A stretch of DNA of 64,000 bases from Rhodoferax sp. (GTDB lineage Bacteria > Pseudomonadota > Gammaproteobacteria > Burkholderiales > Burkholderiaceae_C), in the NCBI GenBank assembly GCA_024236015.1, contig JACKLK010000001.1:248001-312000 (forward strand), given 5' to 3'. Numbering within the stretch: the stretch's first letter is position 1; the number at the start of each line of letters is the position of its first letter. This document shows, piece by piece, positions 43,850-51,199 of this stretch. The notes below the pieces were generated by a model, which did not search any database, was not told the origin of the DNA, and saw only the letters and a program-made list of their open reading frames with translations. The translations under genes and the position numbers were made by a program.

Positions 43850-44332
43850 TCACAGCGGCTGCAGGTCGTACGGGTCGCTGGGCGCGTTGTAGGCGCCGAG
43901 CAGGCGTTTGCCCTCGGCGTCGTCGTGCACCGTCTCGCAGAAGAACTCCAGGCGATGGCCGTCCGGGTCGGTGAAATACAGGCCGATGCCGACCTTGTGG
44001 TCGGTGGTCTTGACGATCGGCACCTTCTTGCGCAGCAACATGCCGTGCAGGCGCCGCAGTTCGTCCAGGTCGCCTTCGATCTCCAGGCCGTAGTGCTGCA
44101 GGTTGATCTGCCCCCGGGGCTGCTGGCCTTCGGCCGGCGGGTCGGCCTGGATCAGCGCGATGTCGTGGTGCTTGGTGCCGAAGGACAGGAACACCCACTT
44201 CTCGCCGCGTGCGGTGACCTGCATGCCCAGCACGTCCTCGTACCAGCCGGCGGCGGCGAATGGATCCTTCACGTACAGGGCGATGTGGGTGCGCCGGATG
44301 CGTGGCCGGATGTCGTTGTCGGTCGTTGTCAT
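43850..44332 (-). CDS. VOC-family protein (glyoxalase/extradiol dioxygenase fold)
   Basis: A 160-residue single VOC module pair. Likely metal ligands are His16 (RRTHIALYVKD), His80 (INLQHYGLEI) and Glu129 (GHRLEFFCE), the two-His-one-carboxylate set of type I extradiol dioxygenases, although the protein is half the length of the two-module enzymes. DPFAAAGWYEDVLGM and TDPDGHRLEF are family signatures. It could be a ring-cleavage dioxygenase, a glyoxalase-like isomerase or a resistance-type protein; the operon favours the first. The ATG at 44332 is 14 bases after the upstream stop. Confidence 0.87.
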   Translation of the reverse strand: MTTTDNDIRPRIRRTHIALYVKDPFAAAGWYEDVLGMQVTARGEKWVFLSFGTKHHDIALIQADPPAEGQQPRGQINLQHYGLEIEGDLDELRRLHGMLLRKKVPIVKTTDHKVGIGLYFTDPDGHRLEFFCETVHDDAEGKRLLGAYNAPSDPYDLQPL

Positions 44333-44346
44333 CCCGAAGCCCTGTG

Positions 44347-45384
44347 TCAGTGGATCGATTGCGGATGAGCCCGCACCGGCGCCTCGAACGGCGTCCAGGC
44401 GACGGCGGCGATCTCGCTGAAATCGCGCCACTCCTTGAACCAGCTGCGGCCGGCGTCGGTGGAGCGCAGCAGGTGGCCGTATTTGGTGCCGGCGAACAGC
44501 AGCGACGGATCGCTGGCATGGGCGCCGAAGGCCCAGACGGTGGAGTTGGGGGCCGTGTGCAGCGTCGCCGCCGACCAGCTCGCGCCGCGGTCGCCCGAGC
44601 GGTAGATGCGGCTGCGGGTGCCGGGTGTGCCGTCGCCGATCGCCAGCAGCAGCTGCACGCCTTGCGGATCGACCGCCTGCACGGTGCGGGTGTAATACAT
44701 GCCGTCGAAGCGGGTCCTGGACGCGACGCCGCTCCAGGTCTTGCCGTCGTCCACGCTCTCGTACACCGTGTTGACAGTCAGCACCAGGTGCTTGCGCGGC
44801 GCATCGGCGGTGGGCAACAGGACCGCCACCGCATGGATGTCGGAGTTGCCGATGCCGCTGTCGGGCGTGTCGACGCGCTCCCAGCGATCGCCGCCGTCGC
44901 GGCTGCGCCAGGCGCCACCTTCCTCGACGCCGAACCAGACCTGCTCGTGGCGCGACGGATCGACGCAGATGGTCAGGATGCGCGGACGGTTCACGCCCTG
45001 GCAGAACTCGGGCAACTCCAGGTCCAGCGTGCTCCAGCTCGCGCCGCCGTCGCGCGAGCGGTACATGCGGGCACGCGCCGGTGCACCGGTGCCGGCATAG
45101 ACGATGTGCGGGTCGACCGGATCGAACGCGATCGACCAGACGGACTGCCCGTTCATCGGCGATTCGACGCGGCTGAAATGCGCGCCGCCATCGGTGCTGA
45201 CGCACATGCCGACATCGGCGCCGGCGAGCACGCGCGCCGGGTTGGCGGGGTCCACGGCCAGGCTGCGCACCGTGCCGTCGAATTCGATCGCCTCCTTCAG
45301 GCCGAGCCGGTGCCAGCTGGCGCCGTCGTCGACGCTGCGCAGGATGCCCTGGCCGGCGGTTGCGACAAGAATGGTTCCCTGCAT
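44347..45384 (-). CDS. Seven-bladed Asp-box (BNR) propeller protein
   Basis: A 345-residue protein consisting of seven Asp-box repeats, S-x-D-x-G-x-[ST]-W or close to it, starting at Ser17, 63, 110, 161, 210, 263 and 308. Spacing of 45 to 53 residues indicates one blade each. There is no signal peptide, and the sialidase Arg triad and FRIP motif are not apparent, so sialidase activity is unlikely. Cytoplasmic propellers can be lactonases, cyclases or scaffolds. AGGAGA precedes the ATG. It lies between an SDR gene and a VOC gene, in the same operon by spacing. Confidence 0.88.
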   Translation of the reverse strand: MQGTILVATAGQGILRSVDDGASWHRLGLKEAIEFDGTVRSLAVDPANPARVLAGADVGMCVSTDGGAHFSRVESPMNGQSVWSIAFDPVDPHIVYAGTGAPARARMYRSRDGGASWSTLDLELPEFCQGVNRPRILTICVDPSRHEQVWFGVEEGGAWRSRDGGDRWERVDTPDSGIGNSDIHAVAVLLPTADAPRKHLVLTVNTVYESVDDGKTWSGVASRTRFDGMYYTRTVQAVDPQGVQLLLAIGDGTPGTRSRIYRSGDRGASWSAATLHTAPNSTVWAFGAHASDPSLLFAGTKYGHLLRSTDAGRSWFKEWRDFSEIAAVAWTPFEAPVRAHPQSIH

Positions 45385-45413
45385 GGTGCCTGTCTCCTCG
45401 TGACGATGGTGTT

Positions 45414-46208
45414 TCAGATGTAGATGCCGCGCGTGATGCCGCCGTCGACCGCGATCGACTCGCCGGTGATGGCCGCGGCGCGATCGGAGGCCAGGAACAG
45501 CGCGACATCGGCGATCTCGCTGGGCTGCAATACGCGCCGGATCGGCGTGACCTTGCAGTAGTTCGCCTCGATCTGCTGTGGCGTCAGGCCCTGCAGCCGG
45601 GCTTCCTTGGCATACAGCTCGTGGATGTGCGGCGTCTCGACGACGCCCGGATGGATGACGTTGACGGTGATGCCGCTGGGGCCGAGCTGGTCGGACAAGG
45701 TCTTGGTCAGGTGGCACACGGCGACGTTGCGCATGCCCGAGAGCTGCTTGCTGCCACGCCCGGTCAGGCCGCCGATGTTGATGATGCGGCCCCACTGGTT
45801 GCGTTTCATGTGGCTGGCGGCGGCCTTGGCGCACCGCATGTAGCCCACGACCTTGATGTTGATGTCCTGCAGCAGGCCCTCGGGGTCGGCGTTCTCGATC
45901 TCGCTGCGCACCAGGCCGCCCGGATGCGCGGCGCCGTTGACCAGGATGTCGATGCGCCCGAACCGCTTCGCCACCATCTCCATCATGGCCTCGACCTGTT
46001 CGGTGCTGCTGACGTCGGCCGGCGCGGCGAGGATCTCGACCCCGCTGGCCACGCCGATCGCGTCGGCGGCCTGTTGCAGCGCATCCTTGCTGCGCGCGAC
46101 GATGGCCACCCGCACACCCTCGGCGGCCAGCGCCTCGGTGATGGCGCGGCCGATGCCCAGACTGCCGCCGGTGACGACGGCGACTTTTCCCTTGAGTTTC
46201 AGATCCAC
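45414..46208 (-). CDS. Short-chain dehydrogenase/reductase lacking the YxxxK pair
   Basis: A 264-residue Rossmann protein. The cofactor motif TGGSLGIG (residues 13-20), the DVSS segment and NGAAH (91-95) are present, and the C-terminus ITGESIAVDGGITRGIYI is typical of SDRs. In the active-site region the sequence runs INIGGLTGRGSKQLSGMRN, so the catalytic Ser is Gly, the Tyr position is Ser157 and the Lys position is Asn161. I recall other SDR relatives with a similar SMRN pattern, so this may be a subfamily rather than decay. It starts at GTG 46208 with AGGAA seven bases upstream. Confidence 0.87.
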   Translation of the reverse strand: MDLKLKGKVAVVTGGSLGIGRAITEALAAEGVRVAIVARSKDALQQAADAIGVASGVEILAAPADVSSTEQVEAMMEMVAKRFGRIDILVNGAAHPGGLVRSEIENADPEGLLQDINIKVVGYMRCAKAAASHMKRNQWGRIINIGGLTGRGSKQLSGMRNVAVCHLTKTLSDQLGPSGITVNVIHPGVVETPHIHELYAKEARLQGLTPQQIEANYCKVTPIRRVLQPSEIADVALFLASDRAAAITGESIAVDGGITRGIYI

Positions 46209-46272
46209 GGTAGTTCCTGTTCGTGATGAAGATGCGGGCGCAGGGCGCTGGAGGGTTGATGCATGGGCGCGG

Positions 46273-47841
46273 TCACAGCGCCATTTCGATGAGCCGCGGG
46301 CCGCGTTGCGCGAAGGCCTGCTGCAACCGGGATTGCAGTTCCCGTGTCGTGCCGACGCGGCTGCCCGGCACGCCATAGGCCTGGGCCAGCGTGACCCAGT
46401 CGATGCGCGGCTTGTCCAGGCTGGTCATCGCGGCGGCCTTCTCGCCCAGCGTCGCGTTGCCCCGGCGCAGTTCGTTGCGCAGGATCGCGTATTGGTGGTT
46501 GGCGGCGACCAGCACCACGATGTCCAGCGCTTCGTGCGCCATCGACCACAGCGTCTGGATCGTGTATTGGGTGCTGCCGTCGGACACCAGCGCCACGACC
46601 TTGCGATCCGGGCAGGCGACCGCCGCCCCCATGGCCACCGGCAGGCCCTGGCCGATAGCTCCGCCGGTGTTGGTCAGCGTGGTGTGGGGGCGCGCGGCGG
46701 CCGACGCGGCATAAAACGGATAACCGCAGGTGCCGCCCTCGACCGAGACGATGGCCTGCGCCGGCAGTTCGTGGGCCAGCACCGCGGCGATGCCGGGCGG
46801 TGTCAGTGCGCCGTCGTCCCAGGCGGGCAGCGTGGCACCGGATGCGGCCAGGGCCGGTGCCTGCAGGTGGTCGGCCAGTTGTTCCAGCCGGCTGGCCGCG
46901 TCTTCGCCGGGCGCGCTGAGCGCCAGCAGGCGGTCCGCCTCGACCAAGGCGCTGGCGTGTCCCTCGTAGCCGAAATAGGTCACCGGCGGCAGGGCCCCGG
47001 CCAGCACGACGACGTCGGCCGGGTCCAGCGCGGCGCGCGCCGGTTCGGGGAAATAGGGCAGGCGGTCGAAGTCCGGCAACCCCTGGCCACGCTCGGCGCG
47101 GGACGGGAAGGTTTCGGCGTAGGCGCGTGCACCCAGGGCTGCGCACAGACGGGCCGTCGCCTGCTGCGCACGTACGCCCAGGCCGCTGGCGTCGCCGCCG
47201 CCACCGAGCAGGAAGACGATGTTGCCGGCGGCCTCGAGGCGCCGGGCGCAAGCGGCCAGGTCGAACGCCGAGCCCGCCTGCCTGGCCGGGGCCGAGGCCA
47301 CGCGGGTTGTCGGCGCACCGGTGGACAGGCCGTACTGGAAGTCGGCCGGGACGATCAGGGTGGCGCCTTGCCCGCCACGGGCAAGGCTGGCCCGGACCGC
47401 GGCCCGGGCAGCGGGCGCGGCGTCGGCCACGCTGGTGATCCGGTGCACCCAGCCCGAGACCGGTGTGGCCAGCGACTCGATGTCCGAGGTCAGCGGCGCG
47501 TCGAAGGGCAGGTGCCAGCTGGTGTGGTCGCCGACCAGGTTGACGATGGGAGTCCGGGCCCGCCGCGCGTTGTGCAGGTTGGCGATGCCGTTGGCAAACC
47601 CGGGGCCCAGGTGCAGCAGCGTGCATGCCGGCTTGCCGGTCATGCGACCGTAACCGTCCGCGGCGCCGGTGCAGACGTTCTCCTGCAGCCCGATGAAACC
47701 ACGCATGCCGTCCTGGCGTTCCAGCGCACGGACCAGGTCCAGCTCGGTGGTTCCGGGATTGGCGAAGCAGACGCAGACGCCGTTGTCGACCAGGGACGCC
47801 AGCAACGCGTCCGCGCCGCGGGCTTGATGTGTGTCAGTCAT
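46273..47841 (-). CDS. ThDP-dependent enzyme, acetolactate synthase/benzoylformate decarboxylase type
   Basis: A 522-residue enzyme of the acetohydroxyacid synthase/2-oxoacid decarboxylase superfamily. The PYR domain holds the ThDP-activating Glu54 in GLQENVCTGAADGYGR; a central domain spans about 190-330; and the PP domain has the ThDP/Mg motif SDGSTQYTI...LVAANHQYAILRNEL near residues 420-455. It probably decarboxylates or carboligates a 2-oxo acid. No FAD-site or regulatory subunit gene is nearby, arguing against a biosynthetic acetolactate synthase. ATG 47841 is chosen; a TTG nine bases upstream is possible. It is the first gene of the seven-gene run and diverges from iclR. Confidence 0.88.
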   Translation of the reverse strand: MTDTHQARGADALLASLVDNGVCVCFANPGTTELDLVRALERQDGMRGFIGLQENVCTGAADGYGRMTGKPACTLLHLGPGFANGIANLHNARRARTPIVNLVGDHTSWHLPFDAPLTSDIESLATPVSGWVHRITSVADAAPAARAAVRASLARGGQGATLIVPADFQYGLSTGAPTTRVASAPARQAGSAFDLAACARRLEAAGNIVFLLGGGGDASGLGVRAQQATARLCAALGARAYAETFPSRAERGQGLPDFDRLPYFPEPARAALDPADVVVLAGALPPVTYFGYEGHASALVEADRLLALSAPGEDAASRLEQLADHLQAPALAASGATLPAWDDGALTPPGIAAVLAHELPAQAIVSVEGGTCGYPFYAASAAARPHTTLTNTGGAIGQGLPVAMGAAVACPDRKVVALVSDGSTQYTIQTLWSMAHEALDIVVLVAANHQYAILRNELRRGNATLGEKAAAMTSLDKPRIDWVTLAQAYGVPGSRVGTTRELQSRLQQAFAQRGPRLIEMAL

Positions 47842-47870
47842 GGATTGCAAATTTATCGTATAGACAAAAA

Positions 47871-47900
47871 ATGGTCAACTGGTATTTGTCCATGGTCAAA
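47871..47900. promoter_or_regulatory. Candidate IclR operator pair
   Basis: ATGGTCAA occurs at 47871 and again at 47892, 21 bases apart, that is two helical turns on one DNA face. The second copy lies in a near-palindrome, TTTGTCCATGGTCAAA (47885-47900, one mismatched pair). The region is the AT-rich core of the divergent gap between the ThDP gene and iclR. Confidence 0.45.
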
Positions 47901-48044
47901 GATGGCTACACAAATTCTTCTTAGACGAAACTTTCCGTGTTGGTGGTGTTCGTGCCGAGGCCTCCGCGCTCCCGGTGGGCGCGTGGCGCAATGCACTAAG
48001 CTCGCGGTCTTGTGTTTGCGCCCCGACCGGATGGATAACGACCC

Positions 48045-48791
48045 ATGAACAGCCTTCGCCGCATGCTGGACGTCCTCGACCTGTTCAAGCCGGAGCAGCC
48101 GGTGATCTCGGTCGAGATGATCTGCAACCAGCTGAACTACACGCCGGCCAGCGCCTACCGCTACGTGCGCGAGCTCAGCGCGGTCGGCTTGCTGGTCAAG
48201 CTGCCACGGGGCTACGCGCTGGGACCGCGGGTGATCGAGCTCGACCGCCAGATGACCGAGTACGACCCGCTGCTGGTGGGCAGCCGCGCACTGGCGGACG
48301 ACCTGGTGGCCCAGACCGGACTCGACGTGCTGGTCAGCGAGCTGTACCGCGATACCGTCATCAGCGTGTTCCAGAAGTCCGGTTCCGACGCGCAGCCGGT
48401 GAGTTTCGGCCGCGGCCGGCCGATGGCGCTGTTTCGCAGCGCCACCTCACGGGTGATCCTGGCCTACCTGCTGCCGCGCCAGTTGCGCCGGCTGTTCGAA
48501 GCACATGCCGGCGCCCCCGACCTGGAACGCCTGGGGCCGACCTGGAAGGATTTCTCGCGCTCCATGCTGCTGATCCGCAAGCAGGGGTATTGCCTGAGTG
48601 TGGGCGAGCTCGATCCGGGCAAGAGCGGCATTGCGGCGCCGATCTTCGACGAGAAGCAGAGGATCCTGGGCAGCATCTCGCTGGTCGGCACGAACGAGCG
48701 GTTCCAGGCGTTCAACGAGAGTTTCCTGGTCAAGCTGATCGTCGACGCCGCGCGTCAGGTCACCGCGCGTATCGACAGCAGCGAAGGCTGA
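48045..48791 (+). CDS. IclR-family transcriptional regulator
   Basis: A 248-residue IclR regulator: a winged helix-turn-helix at residues 1-62 (LRRMLDVLDLFKP, then MICNQLNYTPASAYRYVRELSAVGLL) and an effector-binding domain with GRGRPMALFRSATSRVILAYL and the C-terminal GIAAPIFDEKQRILGSISLVG. It diverges from the seven-gene catabolic run across about 200 bp, so it is the likely regulator. The effector is unknown. Confidence 0.93.
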   Translation: MNSLRRMLDVLDLFKPEQPVISVEMICNQLNYTPASAYRYVRELSAVGLLVKLPRGYALGPRVIELDRQMTEYDPLLVGSRALADDLVAQTGLDVLVSELYRDTVISVFQKSGSDAQPVSFGRGRPMALFRSATSRVILAYLLPRQLRRLFEAHAGAPDLERLGPTWKDFSRSMLLIRKQGYCLSVGELDPGKSGIAAPIFDEKQRILGSISLVGTNERFQAFNESFLVKLIVDAARQVTARIDSSEG

Positions 48792-48845
48792 GCGGCGGCG
48801 CTGCCGGCACCGCGTCGGCCCCGCCGCACGGTTCTGGGCCGTCCG

Positions 48846-50210
48846 TCAGGTCGGCCAGGTCGAGCCGTGCTCCGGCACCACGGCACGCCAGCCCAGTTCG
48901 TGCTTGATGCGCTTGCGCAGTTCGTCCGAGGCCGTGCGCTCGCCATGCACGACATACACCTGGCCCGGTGCCTGCGGCATGGTGCGCAGCCAGGCGATGA
49001 GCTGGCGCGCGTCGGCATGGGCCGAGGCCGCCTGCAGCTGTGCCACTTCGGCCTGCACCGGTACGTCGCGGCCATGGATGCGTATCGTGTCCGCGCCGGC
49101 GGCCAGGGACGCGCCCCGTGTGCCCGGTGCCTGGAAGCCGGTCAGGATCACCATGTTGCGGTGGTCGCCCAGGTAATGCGCCAGATGGTGCAGCACCCGC
49201 CCGCCGGTGGCCATGCCGCTGGCCGACAGGATCACCATGGGCCCGTGGCGCCGGGCCAGCGCCTTGGACTCGTCGGTACTGGCCACCATCGTGGCGCCCC
49301 GCGTCAGCGCCTGCGACTGTTTCTCGGTCAGGCGATGCAGGCCGGGGTGCTGGTCGAACAGCCGGGTCGAATGCACGGCCATCGGGCTGTCCAGGAACAC
49401 CGGCAGGGAGCGCGGGATGTCGCGCCGGTTCTTCAACAGTGCGATCGCATGCAGCAGGGCCTGTGCGCGGCCGACCGCAAACACCGGCACGACCGCGACG
49501 CCGCCGCGCGTGGCGACGGACTTGAGCAAGGGGCCCAGTTCGTCCAGCAGCGTGTCGTGCGGGTGTTCTCGGTCGCCGTAGGTCGATTCGATCAACACGG
49601 TGTCGGCCATCGGCGCGTTGGCCGGCGGGTTCATGATCAGGTCGTCGCTGCGACCCAGGTCGCCGGAGAACAGGATGCGCCGGCCCGCAACCTCCAGCAG
49701 CACGCTGGCCGCACCCAGGATGTGGCCTGCCTCCTGGAACGTGATGCGCCAGCCCGGCATCGGCGAGACCGTGCGGCCGAAGGCGGTGGCCTTGATGTGC
49801 CGGAGGCTGGCCACCGCGTCGTTGCGCGTGTACAGCGGCTGCGCAGGCGCGTGTTTGGAGAAGCCGTGGCGGTTGGCGAACGCCGCGTCTTCCTCCTGCA
49901 GGTAGCCGCTGTCGGGCAGCAGGATCTTGCACAGGTCACGGGTGGCGGGTGTCGCGTAGGCCTTGCCGCTGAAGCCCTCGCGCACCAGCAGCGGCAGGTA
50001 GCCGCTGTGGTCCAGGTGCGCATGGGTCAGCACCACCGCGTCGATCTGCCCCGGCACCACCGGCAGCGGTGACCAGTTGCGCAGGCGCAGCTGCTTGACG
50101 CCCTGGAACATGCCGCAGTCCACCAGCAGGCGCCGCCTGTCGTGGGTCACCAGGTATTTGGAGCCGGTGACGGTGTCGGCTCCGCCCAGGAAAGTGATGG
50201 TCACGGACAT
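48846..50210 (-). CDS. Metallo-beta-lactamase/beta-CASP RNA-processing type protein
   Basis: A 454-residue MBL-fold protein with beta-CASP and RNA-specificity (RMMBL) domains, like bacterial homologues of CPSF-73. Metal motif LTHAHLDHSGYLP (His63, His65, Asp67, His68), ESTYGDREHP and EAGHILGAASVLLE belong to the lactamase half; VILSASGMATGGRVLHHLAHYL and the closing VYVVHGERTASDELRKRI to the beta-CASP/RMMBL half. The expected activity is a zinc-dependent ribonuclease, but the bacterial group is little studied. AAGGAG seven bases before the ATG gives a very strong ribosome site. Confidence 0.92.
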   Translation of the reverse strand: MSVTITFLGGADTVTGSKYLVTHDRRRLLVDCGMFQGVKQLRLRNWSPLPVVPGQIDAVVLTHAHLDHSGYLPLLVREGFSGKAYATPATRDLCKILLPDSGYLQEEDAAFANRHGFSKHAPAQPLYTRNDAVASLRHIKATAFGRTVSPMPGWRITFQEAGHILGAASVLLEVAGRRILFSGDLGRSDDLIMNPPANAPMADTVLIESTYGDREHPHDTLLDELGPLLKSVATRGGVAVVPVFAVGRAQALLHAIALLKNRRDIPRSLPVFLDSPMAVHSTRLFDQHPGLHRLTEKQSQALTRGATMVASTDESKALARRHGPMVILSASGMATGGRVLHHLAHYLGDHRNMVILTGFQAPGTRGASLAAGADTIRIHGRDVPVQAEVAQLQAASAHADARQLIAWLRTMPQAPGQVYVVHGERTASDELRKRIKHELGWRAVVPEHGSTWPT

Positions 50211-50683
50211 GGGGTCTCCTTGGTGGGTCGTCGTGCCGCGGTTGCCGTCGGGCGCCGCGCATGGCTGCATTCTCGGGCACGCCGGTCCGTCGCGAACGTG
50301 GGTGACGCCCGGCGGCGCTGCCCCCGCCCGCGTCGCCGAGGGCGGCCACCATCCGCTGCGGCTGGCGCGAGGTCATGCGAACTTTGCATCGTCCCATGCC
50401 GATCTTGTCATGGCGAATGGGCCTGGCTTGACCTCGGTCGATGCGGGATTTCCCTGTGTGCACGCTCTGCGCGCAGGCCCGCGCGGACCTTGTGGCGCGC
50501 GCGGGCGGGTGCCGGCGGTATGCGTTTCGGCGCTGCCGGCGGTAACACTGCTGTTAAACTTCCGAGTCTGCGCTGGCCGTCCGCGGGCGGGCGGCGCAGT
50601 CAGATGCGGCTGTCCGTGCGCGATCGAGCGACGCGGCAGATGTACAACTCGGCAGCGGGGCTGCCCAACGACAAAAGAGACGG
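50211..50683. other. Divergent intergenic region before tctB
   Basis: 473 bases without a convincing gene; short frames here are Arg/Ala/Pro-rich and unlike any family I know. It must hold the promoters of the MBL gene and of tctBA. No well-matched -35/-10 pair stands out; TTAAACT near 50554 is a weak -10 candidate. No strong hairpin was noticed. Confidence 0.45.
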
Positions 50684-51187
50684 ATGACAAGAACGGCGAC
50701 GCGAATCAAGAGCCAGAAAGACTTTTTCTCTGGCCTGTTGTTCATGGTGGTGGGCGTGGGTTTTGCCTGGGGCGCCACCAGTTACAAGATCGGCGATGCG
50801 TCCCGCATGGGTCCCGGATATTTCCCGCTGATGCTCGGCATCCTGTTGGCGGTGGTGGGCCTGGTCGTCATGTTCCTGTCGCTGGTGGTGGAAACCGAGG
50901 ATGGCGACCCGGTGGGCAGCATTGCCTGGAAGCCGCTCTTCTTCATCATCCTGGCCAACCTGACCTTCGGTGTGCTGCTCGGCGGCCTGCCCAGCATCGA
51001 TCTTCCCCACATGGGCCTGATGGCGGCCATCTTCGCGCTGACCTTCATCGCCGCGTATGCCGGTGACGAGTTCAAGCTCAAGGAGGTGTTCATCCTGGCC
51101 ATCGTGCTGGCGGCGTTGAGTTACATCGCCTTCATCTGGCTGCTGTCATTGCAGTTCCCGGCCTGGCCGGCTTTCATCAGCGGCTGA
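50684..51187 (+). CDS. tctB: Tripartite tricarboxylate transporter small membrane subunit TctB
   Basis: A 167-residue membrane protein with four hydrophobic segments (FSGLLFMVVGVGFAWGA, YFPLMLGILLAVVGLVVMF, FIILANLTFGVLL, VFILAIVLAALSYIAFIWLL) and the family motif RMGPGYFPLMLG. It is the small permease of a sodium-dependent TTT carrier. It is followed 12 bases later by tctA. No tctC receptor gene lies beside it. Confidence 0.92.
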   Translation: MTRTATRIKSQKDFFSGLLFMVVGVGFAWGATSYKIGDASRMGPGYFPLMLGILLAVVGLVVMFLSLVVETEDGDPVGSIAWKPLFFIILANLTFGVLLGGLPSIDLPHMGLMAAIFALTFIAAYAGDEFKLKEVFILAIVLAALSYIAFIWLLSLQFPAWPAFISG

Positions 51188-51199
51188 GGGGCGCACACC

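Noticed and set aside
44347..45384. Sialidase
   Set aside because: Asp boxes alone are not diagnostic; no FRIP motif, arginine triad or signal peptide was found.
46273..47841. Biosynthetic acetolactate synthase (ilvB)
   Set aside because: No small-subunit gene is nearby and the context is catabolic; only the ThDP superfamily can be supported.
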